A stretch of DNA of 12,653 nucleotides from Lactobacillaceae bacterium (GCA_031261865.1 JAISIV010000029.1:1-12653); one strand, 5' to 3'; positions 1 through 7,607 are shown, counted from the first letter of the stretch. Notes: generated by a model from the letters alone, not told the origin. Numbers and translations: made by a program.

Positions 1-7
1 TTGACAT
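1..7 (-). CDS. Possible start of a minus-strand gene leaving the window
   Basis: An ATG on the minus strand at 5-7 is preceded by an AAGGA Shine-Dalgarno sequence (complement of 16-20) at an 8-nt spacing. Only two codons (Met-Ser) lie inside the window, so nothing can be said about the product. A minus-strand terminator at 134-171 lies upstream, consistent with a new transcription unit starting in 20-130. I could not define a convincing promoter there. The call rests on the start signal alone. Confidence 0.25.
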
Positions 8-133
8 TAGATTATTCCTTTTGTGAAATAAGTCAATATCGTGTAGTAATCACTTTGTTGTGATGAGTGAACTTGATTGTGAAAAGGCAGTTTGTTGGAC
101 AGTCAATTGGTTGAAAATAAAGGAAAACTGGAA

Positions 134-171
134 TAAAAAAACCTAGTTATCAATAGATTAGATAACTAGGT
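134..171 (-). terminator. Intrinsic terminator, minus strand
   Basis: There is a perfect 11-bp stem (ACCTAGTTATC at 141-151 pairing with GATAACTAGGT at 161-171) with a 9-nt loop. On the minus strand the stem is followed directly by a run of T (complement of the A-run at 135-141). On the plus strand no T-run follows, so the orientation is minus. It would end a transcript covering the relic ORF at 261-591 or read-through from the mal operon. Confidence 0.85.
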
Positions 172-192
172 CTGTAGTTAAATGCTTTTATA

Positions 193-229
193 TCAACGAT
201 TAGCGTTGACAAAGGGTAGAAAATCCCTT
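193..229. other. Two small adjacent stem-loops
   Basis: TCAACG (193-198) pairs with CGTTGA (204-209) around a 5-nt loop. AAGGG (212-216) pairs with CCCTT (225-229) around an 8-nt loop. Neither has a T-run. They lie between the relic ORF and the terminator at 134-171, in the 3' untranslated part of that putative transcript. Function is unknown, and stems this short can occur by chance. Confidence 0.3.
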
Positions 230-260
230 CATACGATAGGGCGGTTATTCAGTTATAGAT

Positions 261-591
261 TTAGTTATGTAAGAAAAACTTGCGTAAAGCTTTTCCAAGT
301 GGTGATAATTCCTTAGGATATGCAAACACTTGGAACTTGGTTGCAGGTTTAACTCTCGAATTCATAGCCATAATAAATCTCTCTTTTCATCGATTGCTTT
401 CGCAGCGTAATTTAGAATATCAATATAAAATCCGAATGAATTAATTCTTAAGACATCTTAATCTTTGGCTTGACCTTCATATTCTTTTACTTTTTCCACA
501 TGTTTTTCCACAGACGGTTGAAAACCGAACAATTGTGGTTAATTACTTGATTATTGTCGAACCACGATTCGTAAGTTTTTGCTGTGATTAC
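261..591 (-). pseudogene. Frameshifted relic ORF, unidentified
   Basis: No intact gene lies in the 600 bases left of the mal operon. Protein-like minus-strand stretches follow one another in three frames. About 580-530 reads AKTYESWFDNNQVINHN. About 530-365 includes VEKHVEKVKEYEGQAKD, an in-frame stop, then SFGFYIDILNYAAKAIDEKR. At 371-261 a 36-codon ORF contains KPATKFQVFAYPKELSPLGK and ends in TAA. The pieces are collinear and abut, as expected for one gene broken by at least two frameshifts and a stop, with its 5' end lost near the mal terminator. I do not recognise the family. The 36-codon ORF could be a real small gene, but its upstream GAGAG is a poor Shine-Dalgarno. The alternative is ordinary non-coding DNA that happens to translate plausibly. 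Confidence 0.35.
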
Positions 592-624
592 AAATAAAAA
601 AATGACCTATCAAAATAGATCATT
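592..624 (-). terminator. Terminator of the leftward mal operon
   Basis: The hairpin lies 6 bases beyond the msmK stop codon. Arms at 601-610 and 615-624 form a 10-bp stem around a 4-nt loop. On the minus-strand RNA the one non-Watson-Crick pair is a U-G wobble, whereas on the plus strand it would be a C-A mismatch, so the structure fits the minus transcript. A T-rich tail (complement of 592-600) follows. It marks the end of the malE-to-msmK transcript. Confidence 0.85.
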
Positions 625-630
625 GAATTA

Positions 631-1839
631 TTAATATTTACCGGAGTTTTTAGTACCTTCTAATTCAGTTCCTTTAGCATTGGCTAAATCAGATTCTTCT
701 TTAGTAGGACTTGGATAAACTTCGGTACCTTCAGCATGGATTCTTAATTCCGTAACTGGGTCAAAGAAATAAGAGTTTGAAATTTGGAAAGTCAACTCTA
801 TTTCGTCACCCGTTCGCAATACTTCTCTCGTATTGGTAGTAGCGACAAAAGGTTCTCCGTTAACGTGGAAATAGAGCATCGTTTCGGCACCCAATGGTTC
901 TACTAAATCCAACTGAACTTTAATCGTGGCGTTCGGATAAGTCTCTTTTACGATTGGTTCATTGTGTAAGTCTTCGGGACGAATTCCAAAGATAACTTCT
1001 TTTCCTTCATATCCTTGATCTTTCAAGAGCTTTGCAAGGTACTTTGGAAGTTCCAATTTCACTTTTCCATCCACAGTTTCGATATGGTCTTTTTTAAAGA
1101 CAACATTCAAGAAATTCATCGAAGGACTTCCCATGAATCCAGCCGTGAACTTGTTTCCGGGATTGTTGTAGAGTTCAGAAGGAGTTCCGACTTGTTGAAT
1201 AACACCGTGATCGATTAATACAATTCGATCAGCCATTGTCATAGCTTCAACTTGATCGTGAGTAACGTAAATCATGTTATTACCCAATTGCTTGTGGAGC
1301 ATTCCGATTTTAGAACGCATCTCCACACGCAACTTTGCATCAAGATTCGAAAGAGGTTCATCCAAAAGCATTACTTTTGCATCACGAACCATAGCTCGAC
1401 CTAGCGCAACACGTTGGCGTTGACCTCCAGAAAGATTAGCTGGTTTACGGTCGAGATAAGGATCAAGGCCTAAAGTTTCAGCAGCTTCTTTCACGCGGCG
1501 GTTAATTTCTTCTTGTGGAACTTTATTCAAACGCAATCCAAAAGCCATGTTTTCAAACACGGTCATATGTGGATACAAGGCATAGTTTTGGAAAACCATT
1601 GAGATATCACGATTCTTTGGTTCGACATCGTTCATCACTTTTCCGTCAATTTTGAATTCTCCGCCTGAAATATCTTCCAGGCCAGCAATCATACGAAGGA
1701 CAGTAGACTTACCAGAACCAGACGGCCCGATAAAGACAACAAATTCCCCGTCATCGATTTCTAGGTTGTAATCCGGGATGGCAGCAATCGTTTGATTTGG
1801 ATAAACCTTACGAATGTGCTCCAAGCTCATTTTTACCAT
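631..1839 (-). CDS. msmK: Sugar ABC transporter ATPase, MsmK/MalK type (first copy)
   Basis: This is the ATP-binding subunit that energises a carbohydrate ABC importer from the cytoplasmic side; two copies drive one MalFG channel. The 402-residue protein has an N-terminal nucleotide-binding domain (about 1-235): Walker A GPSGSGKST (38-46), Q-loop MVFQNYALYPH (81-91), signature LSGGQRQRVALGRA (136-149), Walker B VMLLDE (156-161), D-loop SNLDAKLR and H-loop YVTHDQ (191-196). A C-terminal OB/TOBE-type regulatory domain follows, with the GIRPED motif at 285-290. The ATG at 1839 has AGGAG 8 nt upstream; a second in-frame ATG at 1830 would be 17 nt away, so the first is preferred. It is the last gene of the leftward operon, 51 bp after mapA. 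The C-terminus carries about 30 extra hydrophilic residues, rich in Glu, Lys, Ser and Thr, that the plus-strand paralogue lacks. All ATPase motifs are intact, so it is expected to be functional and may also serve other importers, as MsmK does in streptococci. Confidence 0.95.
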   Translation of the reverse strand: MVKMSLEHIRKVYPNQTIAAIPDYNLEIDDGEFVVFIGPSGSGKSTVLRMIAGLEDISGGEFKIDGKVMNDVEPKNRDISMVFQNYALYPHMTVFENMAFGLRLNKVPQEEINRRVKEAAETLGLDPYLDRKPANLSGGQRQRVALGRAMVRDAKVMLLDEPLSNLDAKLRVEMRSKIGMLHKQLGNNMIYVTHDQVEAMTMADRIVLIDHGVIQQVGTPSELYNNPGNKFTAGFMGSPSMNFLNVVFKKDHIETVDGKVKLELPKYLAKLLKDQGYEGKEVIFGIRPEDLHNEPIVKETYPNATIKVQLDLVEPLGAETMLYFHVNGEPFVATTNTREVLRTGDEIELTFQISNSYFFDPVTELRIHAEGTEVYPSPTKEESDLANAKGTELEGTKNSGKY

Positions 1840-1890
1840 TTTTTTGCTCCTCGGGGTAACTTAATCCCATTCATCTTAGAGTTTTAATTT

Positions 1891-4131
1891 TTAAACAGTT
1901 GTTGCAGTCCCTTGAATTGAAATTTCAAGAGGTTCACCAGAAACACGGGTAACCTTGGTTCCTGATCCATTGGTTGTGATTTCTAATACACGGTCGCGGA
2001 AATTAATTCTAAACGAATACTGCGTCCAATCTTTAGGTAAGAATGGCTTGAACGACAATTGCCCATTGTTAGAAACTCGCATACCTGAGAATCCTTGAAC
2101 AATTGCTAACCACGATCCCGACATTGATGTGATATGTAGACCGTCATCAGTGTCGTTGTTGTAGTTGTCTAAATCTAGACGAGCTGTGCGAGCATACATT
2201 TCAACAGCTTTTTCTTCCATGCCCAAGTCAGCGGCTAGAATCGAGTGAATCGAAGGACTTAATGAAGATTCGTGAACTGTTAGTGGCTCATAGAAGTTAA
2301 AGTTATTCTGCTTTTCTTCTTGAGTGTAGTTTTCCATGAAGTAATAAATTCCTTGGAGGACATCAGCTTGTTTGATGTAAGGTGAGCGAAGAATTCGATC
2401 CCAGCTCCAATTTTGATTCAAAGGACGAGCACTTTCTGGTAATTCAGAAACAGGGGTTAAATCTTTATCTAAGAAAGTATCGTGTTGAACAAAAATATGT
2501 TTTCCATCAACATCAGCTTCTGGAAAGTAGAACTTATCAATAATCTCTTGCCAGCGTGAAGCTTCTTCGGCAGTGACGTTTAATTTGTCCGCATATTCTG
2601 ATTCAATATCTGGCAATACTTCTAAAGCATATTGGAGTGTCCATTTAGCCATCAAGTTTGTGTACCAGTTGTTATTGACGTTATTTTCATATTCGTTAGG
2701 ACCGGTAACGCCATGCATCATATACTTATCGTTTCGAGCAGAATAATGAACGCGGTCGGCCCAGAAACGAGCAATTCCAATTAGGACTTCGGAACCTTCT
2801 TGATTTACCCAAGAATGGTCGCCGGTATAACGAGTGTAGTTATAAAGCGCATAGGCGATGGTTCCATTACGGTGAATTTCTTCAAAGGTAATTTCCCATT
2901 CGTTATGGGATTCAATTCCATCAAAGGTAACCATTGGATAAAGTGCACCAGCAAGATTTTGTTGTTGAGCATTATGATAAGCACCTTTTAGTTGATCATA
3001 ACGATATTTAAGAAGGTTACGAACAACTTCTGGTTTAGCAACTGATAAATACATTGGCACGATAAATGCTTCCGTATCCCAATAAGTTGCCCCACCATAT
3101 TTTTCACCAGTGAATCCTTTAGGACCAACATTCAAACGTGAATCATTTCCGTAGTAGGTTGAGAACAATTGGAAAATGTTAAAGCGGATTCCTTGTTGGG
3201 CTGTGGCATCTCCTTCAATTTTCACGTCAGCAATTTCCCATCGTTCATTCCAAACCTTAGAATGATTTTCGATAATTTGTTCGGCAGACAATTGACTTAC
3301 TTGTTCTTGTAATTTCTTATTAGCTTCAAGGATGGCATCGATTCCATCATAATCACGAGAAGTCGTTACAATTACCCGTTTTTCAAAAGTCTTAACGTCA
3401 GTACCAACTTCTGCGTTCCAAACTTGGCCAACGGAGAATTCCGAATTAAGTAGTTCACCCTGTTCAAAGTCACCCGCGAAACTCTGGCTGGCCAAAACAT
3501 CAAATTGAGTAACGCCGAAAGGATTCTCAATGGTTTTTGTAGAAACGTATGAAAAATCCCCATTTTCTTTTTGAATGACATCCCAAAACTTTTCATCATA
3601 GTTGGAATCTTCATTCGTAACATCTGCATCAACATATGAAACAATTGAAACTTTATGAGTTTGTCCATCACTTGATACTACGTCCCATTTAAAATAGGCA
3701 AGTTCTTTTATATCAGATGAAATCAAGCGAGTGACTTTAAAAGTTACACCTGAAACAGTGAATGTTCTAGTAAGGATTCCATTTTGCATATCCAAACTTA
3801 CTTCATAGTTTGTAGGTTTAACTTGATTTAAATCTACCTCAGTACTGTCTACAAAAATTTGAACTTTTGCGAAGTTTACGGCGTTGATGGCTTTCCCGAA
3901 ATAGAGAGGGTAACCGTTTTTCCACCAACCAACACGGGTTTTATCTGGATACCAAACGCCCCCAATATAGATTCCTTGCATGAAGTCACCGGAATAAGTT
4001 TCTTCAAACATCCCGCGCATCCCCATATATTCGTTTCCAAGACTTGTAATAGATTCTTGGAGACGCTTATCATCAGGGTTCAACTCATGACTTGTAATTG
4101 TCCATGGATCAACTTCGAATATTCTTTTCAT
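1891..4131 (-). CDS. mapA: Maltose phosphorylase (GH65)
   Basis: Cytoplasmic enzyme that splits maltose with inorganic phosphate into glucose and beta-D-glucose-1-phosphate, saving one ATP compared with hydrolysis. The 746-residue length is typical of the family. The order is an N-terminal beta-sandwich (about 1-270), a helical linker, an (alpha/alpha)6 barrel (about 310-670) and a small C-terminal beta domain. The catalytic general acid is Glu480 in GPNEYENNVNNNWYTN, equivalent to the Glu of the characterised Lactobacillus brevis enzyme. Also visible are GGATYWDTEAF (346-356) and the HESSLSPSIHS segment expected to hold phosphate. The start MKRIFEVDPW matches the family N-terminus, but no Shine-Dalgarno precedes it. 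It lies 46 bp after malR and 51 bp before msmK in the leftward operon. A beta-phosphoglucomutase gene, the usual partner in lactobacilli, is absent from the window. Kojibiose or trehalose phosphorylase are relatives, but context and sequence favour maltose. Confidence 0.95.
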   Translation of the reverse strand: MKRIFEVDPWTITSHELNPDDKRLQESITSLGNEYMGMRGMFEETYSGDFMQGIYIGGVWYPDKTRVGWWKNGYPLYFGKAINAVNFAKVQIFVDSTEVDLNQVKPTNYEVSLDMQNGILTRTFTVSGVTFKVTRLISSDIKELAYFKWDVVSSDGQTHKVSIVSYVDADVTNEDSNYDEKFWDVIQKENGDFSYVSTKTIENPFGVTQFDVLASQSFAGDFEQGELLNSEFSVGQVWNAEVGTDVKTFEKRVIVTTSRDYDGIDAILEANKKLQEQVSQLSAEQIIENHSKVWNERWEIADVKIEGDATAQQGIRFNIFQLFSTYYGNDSRLNVGPKGFTGEKYGGATYWDTEAFIVPMYLSVAKPEVVRNLLKYRYDQLKGAYHNAQQQNLAGALYPMVTFDGIESHNEWEITFEEIHRNGTIAYALYNYTRYTGDHSWVNQEGSEVLIGIARFWADRVHYSARNDKYMMHGVTGPNEYENNVNNNWYTNLMAKWTLQYALEVLPDIESEYADKLNVTAEEASRWQEIIDKFYFPEADVDGKHIFVQHDTFLDKDLTPVSELPESARPLNQNWSWDRILRSPYIKQADVLQGIYYFMENYTQEEKQNNFNFYEPLTVHESSLSPSIHSILAADLGMEEKAVEMYARTARLDLDNYNNDTDDGLHITSMSGSWLAIVQGFSGMRVSNNGQLSFKPFLPKDWTQYSFRINFRDRVLEITTNGSGTKVTRVSGEPLEISIQGTATTV

Positions 4132-4142
4132 TTTTGTTTGAC

Positions 4143-4169
4143 GCCAGCTACTAGATGATAGCTTTTGGC
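4143..4169. other. Stem-loop just upstream of mapA start
   Basis: GCC plus AGCTA (4143-4150) pairs with TAGCT (4159-4163) and GGC (4167-4169), giving an 8-bp stem interrupted by a 3-nt bulge, in the 46-bp malR-mapA gap. On the minus transcript it ends 11 nt before the mapA ATG, where a Shine-Dalgarno would normally stand. There is no T-run, so it is not a terminator. Confidence 0.45.
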
Positions 4170-4177
4170 TTGCCTTT

Positions 4178-5167
4178 CTAATTTTCTATTTCTGGTGCTT
4201 TAGCTTGAATGATGATTCTTTGGATTTTTGCCGTTTGGCCATTATTGCTAAACAACAATTCTGCGGCAGCGGCCCCAAGTGTTTCTGGTTCGACATCGAA
4301 GGAATGGAAATTTTTACCAGCAATCAAAGCCAAATCAGAATCATTAAATGAAATCGTTGGTAGCTGCTTATTGAATGCCACTAGATAGGCTTCAAAAAGC
4401 GCAAAGCCTAAGCGATCATCTGTGGCAAAAATCCCGTCAAAGCTACTTCCAAACTCATTTACATAATAGTTAATTGCCGGAATAGCTATGTGAGCATCTG
4501 GAGCAACTAGAATTTCTTGATAATCAATACCCTTTGATTCTAGAAACGACTTATATCCGCCACGCCTATTCGTTTCAAACTTCAAGCCTTGGGCTGACGA
4601 AATAAAAAGTGGTTTTTTAACCCCTAATTGGTTAATCAATATTTGAGCACCTTGGTACCCTGCCAGCTGATTATCAGAATCAACGTACATTCGATCCGTG
4701 AAAGTGTCAGGCTCGCCAATAACGACATACTTAACTCCCTGCTCGTCAAGATACTGACTAACTGGATCATCAACCAATGTGTAAAGAAGAATGAAACTTC
4801 TAACCTTCAAACCTTCAACTGCACTTCGAACATTTTGGTAAACTTCGGTCCAATTTTTGCCGGAAACAACTGTAGAAGCATAATTAAGTTTTGACAATTT
4901 GCTTTGAATTCCAAACAAAGCCTTCAAACCAAAATCGTTTCCTGAAACTTGTCCATCACTTGGTCCAAAGACAACACCAACTGTACTCGTTGCCCCGTTG
5001 GCTAATCCGCGGGCGGCCAAATTAGGAGTGTAATTTAATTGTTTAGCTGCCTTTTCAACGCGTTGTCTGGTTGAATTATTTTTTGCCGTGTCCAAATTAT
5101 TTAAAATTCGAGACGCTGTAGCAATGCTAACACCGGCCTGGAGGGCAACGTCTTTTAAAGTTGACAT
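4178..5167 (-). CDS. malR: LacI-family transcriptional regulator, likely maltose regulator
   Basis: DNA-binding regulator of 329 residues, the usual size for the family. Residues 1-25 form the helix-turn-helix (TLKDVALQAGVSIATASRIL). The hinge-helix region is at 46-58 (YTPNLAARGLANG), and the remainder is a periplasmic-binding-protein-like effector domain beginning TSTVGVVFG. It sits inside the leftward operon between malG and mapA, which points to control of maltose genes and probable autoregulation. The likely targets are the two operators at 8957-8972 and 9078-9093. The start matches the family N-terminus, but the nearest Shine-Dalgarno (AAGGA, complement of 5186-5190) is 18 nt from the ATG, unusually far. 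It is preceded by the 203-bp hairpin array. Whether it represses or activates, and whether the inducer is maltose or a derivative, cannot be read from the sequence. Confidence 0.9.
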   Translation of the reverse strand: MSTLKDVALQAGVSIATASRILNNLDTAKNNSTRQRVEKAAKQLNYTPNLAARGLANGATSTVGVVFGPSDGQVSGNDFGLKALFGIQSKLSKLNYASTVVSGKNWTEVYQNVRSAVEGLKVRSFILLYTLVDDPVSQYLDEQGVKYVVIGEPDTFTDRMYVDSDNQLAGYQGAQILINQLGVKKPLFISSAQGLKFETNRRGGYKSFLESKGIDYQEILVAPDAHIAIPAINYYVNEFGSSFDGIFATDDRLGFALFEAYLVAFNKQLPTISFNDSDLALIAGKNFHSFDVEPETLGAAAAELLFSNNGQTAKIQRIIIQAKAPEIEN

Positions 5168-5217
5168 TGATGGAGTTATTTCATTTCCTTAATTTTTTTG
5201 TGAATCAGAATTGGGGT

Positions 5218-5365
5218 CTAGCCCTTAGCTTTGCATAAGGTTAGCTTGCCAAAACAAGTTTTGGAGCTAGCCCTTACCAAGTAGGTAAGGTGTGTCTAAG
5301 CGATAAATCGCTAAGTCACCCCTTATCGCCAGGATAAAGGCAACTAATGTTTTCTTGCAGAAAAC
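5218..5365. repeat. Periodic array of six inverted repeats between malG and malR
   Basis: Three modules with a 49-50 nt period each hold two inverted repeats. First type (A): CCTTA/TAAGG at 5223-5240; CCTTACC/GGTAAGG at 5272-5290 (perfect 7 bp, 5-nt loop); CCTTATC/GATAAAGG at 5321-5340 (one bulged A). Second type (B): CCAAAAC/GTTTTGG at 5249-5264, AGCGAT/ATCGCT at 5299-5312, GTTTTCT/AGAAAAC at 5349-5365. The 10-mer CTAGCCCTTA is repeated exactly at 5218-5227 and 5267-5276; the third module has a diverged form (TCACCCCTTA) at 5316-5325. In the minus transcript the array begins about 6 nt after the malG stop and ends about 50 nt before malR. There is no T-run, so it is not a simple terminator. 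Confidence 0.85.
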
Positions 5366-5370
5366 AAAGT

Positions 5371-6216
5371 TTAGCCTTTAACTGATCCGGCAGTGACGCC
5401 TTCGACAAAGAAGCGTTGTAGCCAGATGAAGAGAATCGTAATCGGAATAGCAATCATAACTGATCCGGCAGCAAAACTCATGAACAAAGCGTTTGCATTT
5501 TCTTTAGCACTCACCATCGTGAATAATCCAACTGCGACTGTCCATTTATCCTGGTTGTTTCCAAGAACAACCTTGGCAAAAATGAAATCCATCCAAGGGC
5601 CAGTGAAGGCGCCTAAGGCCGTATAAACGATGATTGGTTTTGCAATTGGCAAAGTAATTTTTCTAAAAATTTGCCAACGAGACGCACCATCGATTTGAGC
5701 GCGTTCATCAAGACTTTGAGGAATAGTGTCGAAGAATCCTTTTTGAACATAGAATGCTAAGGCGGCTCCATATGAATACATGATGATCAGAGCCCATAAA
5801 CTGTTGGTTAAGTTCAATGCTTTCAAAATATAGTAAATCGAAATCATCGATAAGAAACCGGGGAACATTCCGATAACCAAAGCGAATCGAAGGTAGAAAC
5901 CTTTTAGTTTAAATTGAAGACGACTCAACGCGTAAGCTACTCCAATGGTTAGGAATGTTGATATTGATCCAGCGACGATTGAGACAAACAAGGTATTTAA
6001 GAACCATTGTCCGTAATTCCAACCGTCGTTATTAGTAAATAAGTAAGCGTAGTTATCGAATGTCCATTGTTTAGGAATGAAGTATGAAACGAATTGTCCA
6101 CCTTCAGCACGGAAACTCTGGAGAATAACGAAGATAATTGGAATTACCCAAAAGAATGCAAGAATCGATATTACGATTTGAGCGATTGCAACTGAACGTT
6201 TCTTTTGTTTTTGCAT
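5371..6216 (-). CDS. malG: Maltodextrin ABC transporter permease MalG
   Basis: Inner channel subunit of the maltodextrin importer, partner of MalF. The 281 residues carry six predicted membrane segments, starting with AIAQIVISILAFFWVIPIIF (10-29). The cytoplasmic coupling loop that docks on the ATPase is at 168-190 (SLDERAQIDGAS through IFRKITLP); the first motif residues read ERA rather than the more usual EAA or ESA, while the invariant Gly is kept. The C-terminus VEGVTAGSVKG is typical of MalG proteins, whose tail reaches into the channel. The ATG shares one base with the malF stop (TAATG), and an AAGGAG lies upstream inside the malF 3' end, so translation is coupled to malF. The next gene downstream, malR, is separated by the hairpin array. 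Confidence 0.95.
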   Translation of the reverse strand: MQKQKKRSVAIAQIVISILAFFWVIPIIFVILQSFRAEGGQFVSYFIPKQWTFDNYAYLFTNNDGWNYGQWFLNTLFVSIVAGSISTFLTIGVAYALSRLQFKLKGFYLRFALVIGMFPGFLSMISIYYILKALNLTNSLWALIIMYSYGAALAFYVQKGFFDTIPQSLDERAQIDGASRWQIFRKITLPIAKPIIVYTALGAFTGPWMDFIFAKVVLGNNQDKWTVAVGLFTMVSAKENANALFMSFAAGSVMIAIPITILFIWLQRFFVEGVTAGSVKG

Positions 6217-7595
6217 TATCCGTTAACTCCTTGTAGTTTATTAACCCTCTTGAACATCAACAAACTAAATCCGGCTGAGAAGATAAAGATGATGATTCCA
6301 ATAACTGAAGCGATATTGTAATCTTGCGAATTCAACGTTAAGTTATACAACCAAGTAACGAGTAAGTCAGTGTGTCCGGCACGATAGAAATCCGAATTGG
6401 CAGGTCCACCACCAGTTAGAAGGAAGATGACGTTGAAGTTGTTGATATTTCCGATAAATTGTTGAATCAAGCTTGGCGCCATAACGAACAAAATTTGAGG
6501 GAAAGTGATGTTTTTGAAAATTTGGAACTTAGTAGCTCCATCCATTTGTGCTGCTTCAACTTGATCCTGGCTCAAGTTTTGCAAGATTCCGGTTGTAACA
6601 AGCATGGTAGCTGGCATACCAACCCACAAGTTAACTACTAAGACTGTGACTTTAGCCGCGAATGAACCAGTTAAAAAGTGAATGGGGTTTGAGGCTGAGA
6701 CGAGTCCGATTGATTCCAACAAACGATTGATAATTCCTTGATCGTTAAGCATGTTTGCCCAAACAAGGAAAGAAATAAATTGAGGAATCGCCATCGTTAA
6801 GATGAAGATTGTCCGATAGAATTTCTGGCCCTTCAATCCTTTCGTGTTAATAAGCATTGCTAGGAGCACTCCCAGAATGAAACTAGATACTGTCGCTAGC
6901 ACGGCCCAGATAAGCGTCCAACCTAGAACTGGGAAGAAAGTGCTTGCCATAGGTCCAGAGAGGATGTTGGAGAAGTTGGAGAATCCTACCCAGTGGAACA
7001 AATGTCCAGGTGGTAGATGAAGATGATCGTAGCTTGTGAAGGCCACTGAAATCATATAGAAGATTGGTAATACGGTGAAGAAAATAATTCCGATCATCGG
7101 AACGACCATGAACAATAAATGAAGACGGTCATCTAATAATTCATTCCAATCATCTTTAAGAGTTGGTAATTTCTTGCCTTCTTGTTTGAATTCCCAAATC
7201 TTTCTTGCAGATTTGAGATTTACGCGGTAAGCATATACGAATAAAGCAATTAAGAGTATTGATGCTAATCCATAAAGGAGAATAAGCATCGAATTGTCTC
7301 CGGCCACGGTAACGTAGATACCTTGTTTTGCATCGTATTGTTCACCAGAAGTTTTGGTACCTAAAGTTATAAGTCCCGCAAGCATTTTTAGTCCGTTAAG
7401 ACCAAGCCATACAAAGAAACCAATTTCAGCTAATAAGAAGAATAAACCTTTTAAGATTTGTTTATTCTTCAAATTGCTGAATCCCATTAGAAAATAGGAA
7501 ATCTTTGTGTCAGTGTCAGCGACACTAAACAGTTTGGTCAAAGGAACATGCAAAGCTGGAACTTTAACTTTTGGAGTTTTTTGTTGTTTTGCCAC
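6216..7595 (-). CDS. malF: Maltodextrin ABC transporter permease MalF
   Basis: Channel subunit of the maltodextrin importer. The 459 residues divide into an N-terminal extension (1-150) and the core permease. The extension has a basic cytoplasmic start, one membrane segment at about 50-70, an extracellular loop of about 30 residues and a second segment at about 103-123. The core begins near LLFMVVPMIGIIFFTVLPIF (160-179). The ATPase-docking loop is at 347-366 (EAAQMDGATKFQIFKNITFP), with the conserved Glu, Ala, Ala and Gly. It starts at GTG (7593-7595), 5-6 nt after AAGGA; no ATG with a better signal is nearby. Bacillus MdxF also has a long N-terminus, so the extension is not unique. The outer loop is far smaller than the P2 domain of E. 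coli MalF. It overlaps malG by one base. Confidence 0.95.
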   Translation of the reverse strand: MAKQQKTPKVKVPALHVPLTKLFSVADTDTKISYFLMGFSNLKNKQILKGLFFLLAEIGFFVWLGLNGLKMLAGLITLGTKTSGEQYDAKQGIYVTVAGDNSMLILLYGLASILLIALFVYAYRVNLKSARKIWEFKQEGKKLPTLKDDWNELLDDRLHLLFMVVPMIGIIFFTVLPIFYMISVAFTSYDHLHLPPGHLFHWVGFSNFSNILSGPMASTFFPVLGWTLIWAVLATVSSFILGVLLAMLINTKGLKGQKFYRTIFILTMAIPQFISFLVWANMLNDQGIINRLLESIGLVSASNPIHFLTGSFAAKVTVLVVNLWVGMPATMLVTTGILQNLSQDQVEAAQMDGATKFQIFKNITFPQILFVMAPSLIQQFIGNINNFNVIFLLTGGGPANSDFYRAGHTDLLVTWLYNLTLNSQDYNIASVIGIIIFIFSAGFSLLMFKRVNKLQGVNG

Positions 7596-7607
7596 AGTTA
7601 TTCCTTT

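Noticed and set aside
531..569. Inverted repeat AATTGTGGTT / AACCACGATT with 19-nt loop as a terminator or MITE end
   Set aside because: The stem has a mismatch on the minus transcript, a long loop and no T-run. No flanking duplication was found, and it lies inside the putative relic ORF.
3372..3671. Overlapping 99-codon ORF inside mapA (minus strand)
   Set aside because: It lies wholly within mapA in another frame, has no ribosome binding site and low-complexity Met/Leu-rich content. It is a shadow of the real gene.
5300..5329. Known riboswitch class in the malG-malR gap
   Set aside because: Mutually exclusive pairings exist, but I recognise no conserved aptamer core. The array structure is better described as repeats unless conservation shows otherwise.
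5218..5365. CRISPR array
   Set aside because: The spacing is regular, but the shared repeat core is only 5-10 nt, the second hairpins differ in sequence, there are only three modules, and no cas genes are present.
5218..5365. Simple rho-independent terminator after malG
   Set aside because: There are many stems, but none is followed by a T-run on the minus strand, and malR plus two more operon genes lie downstream in the same direction.
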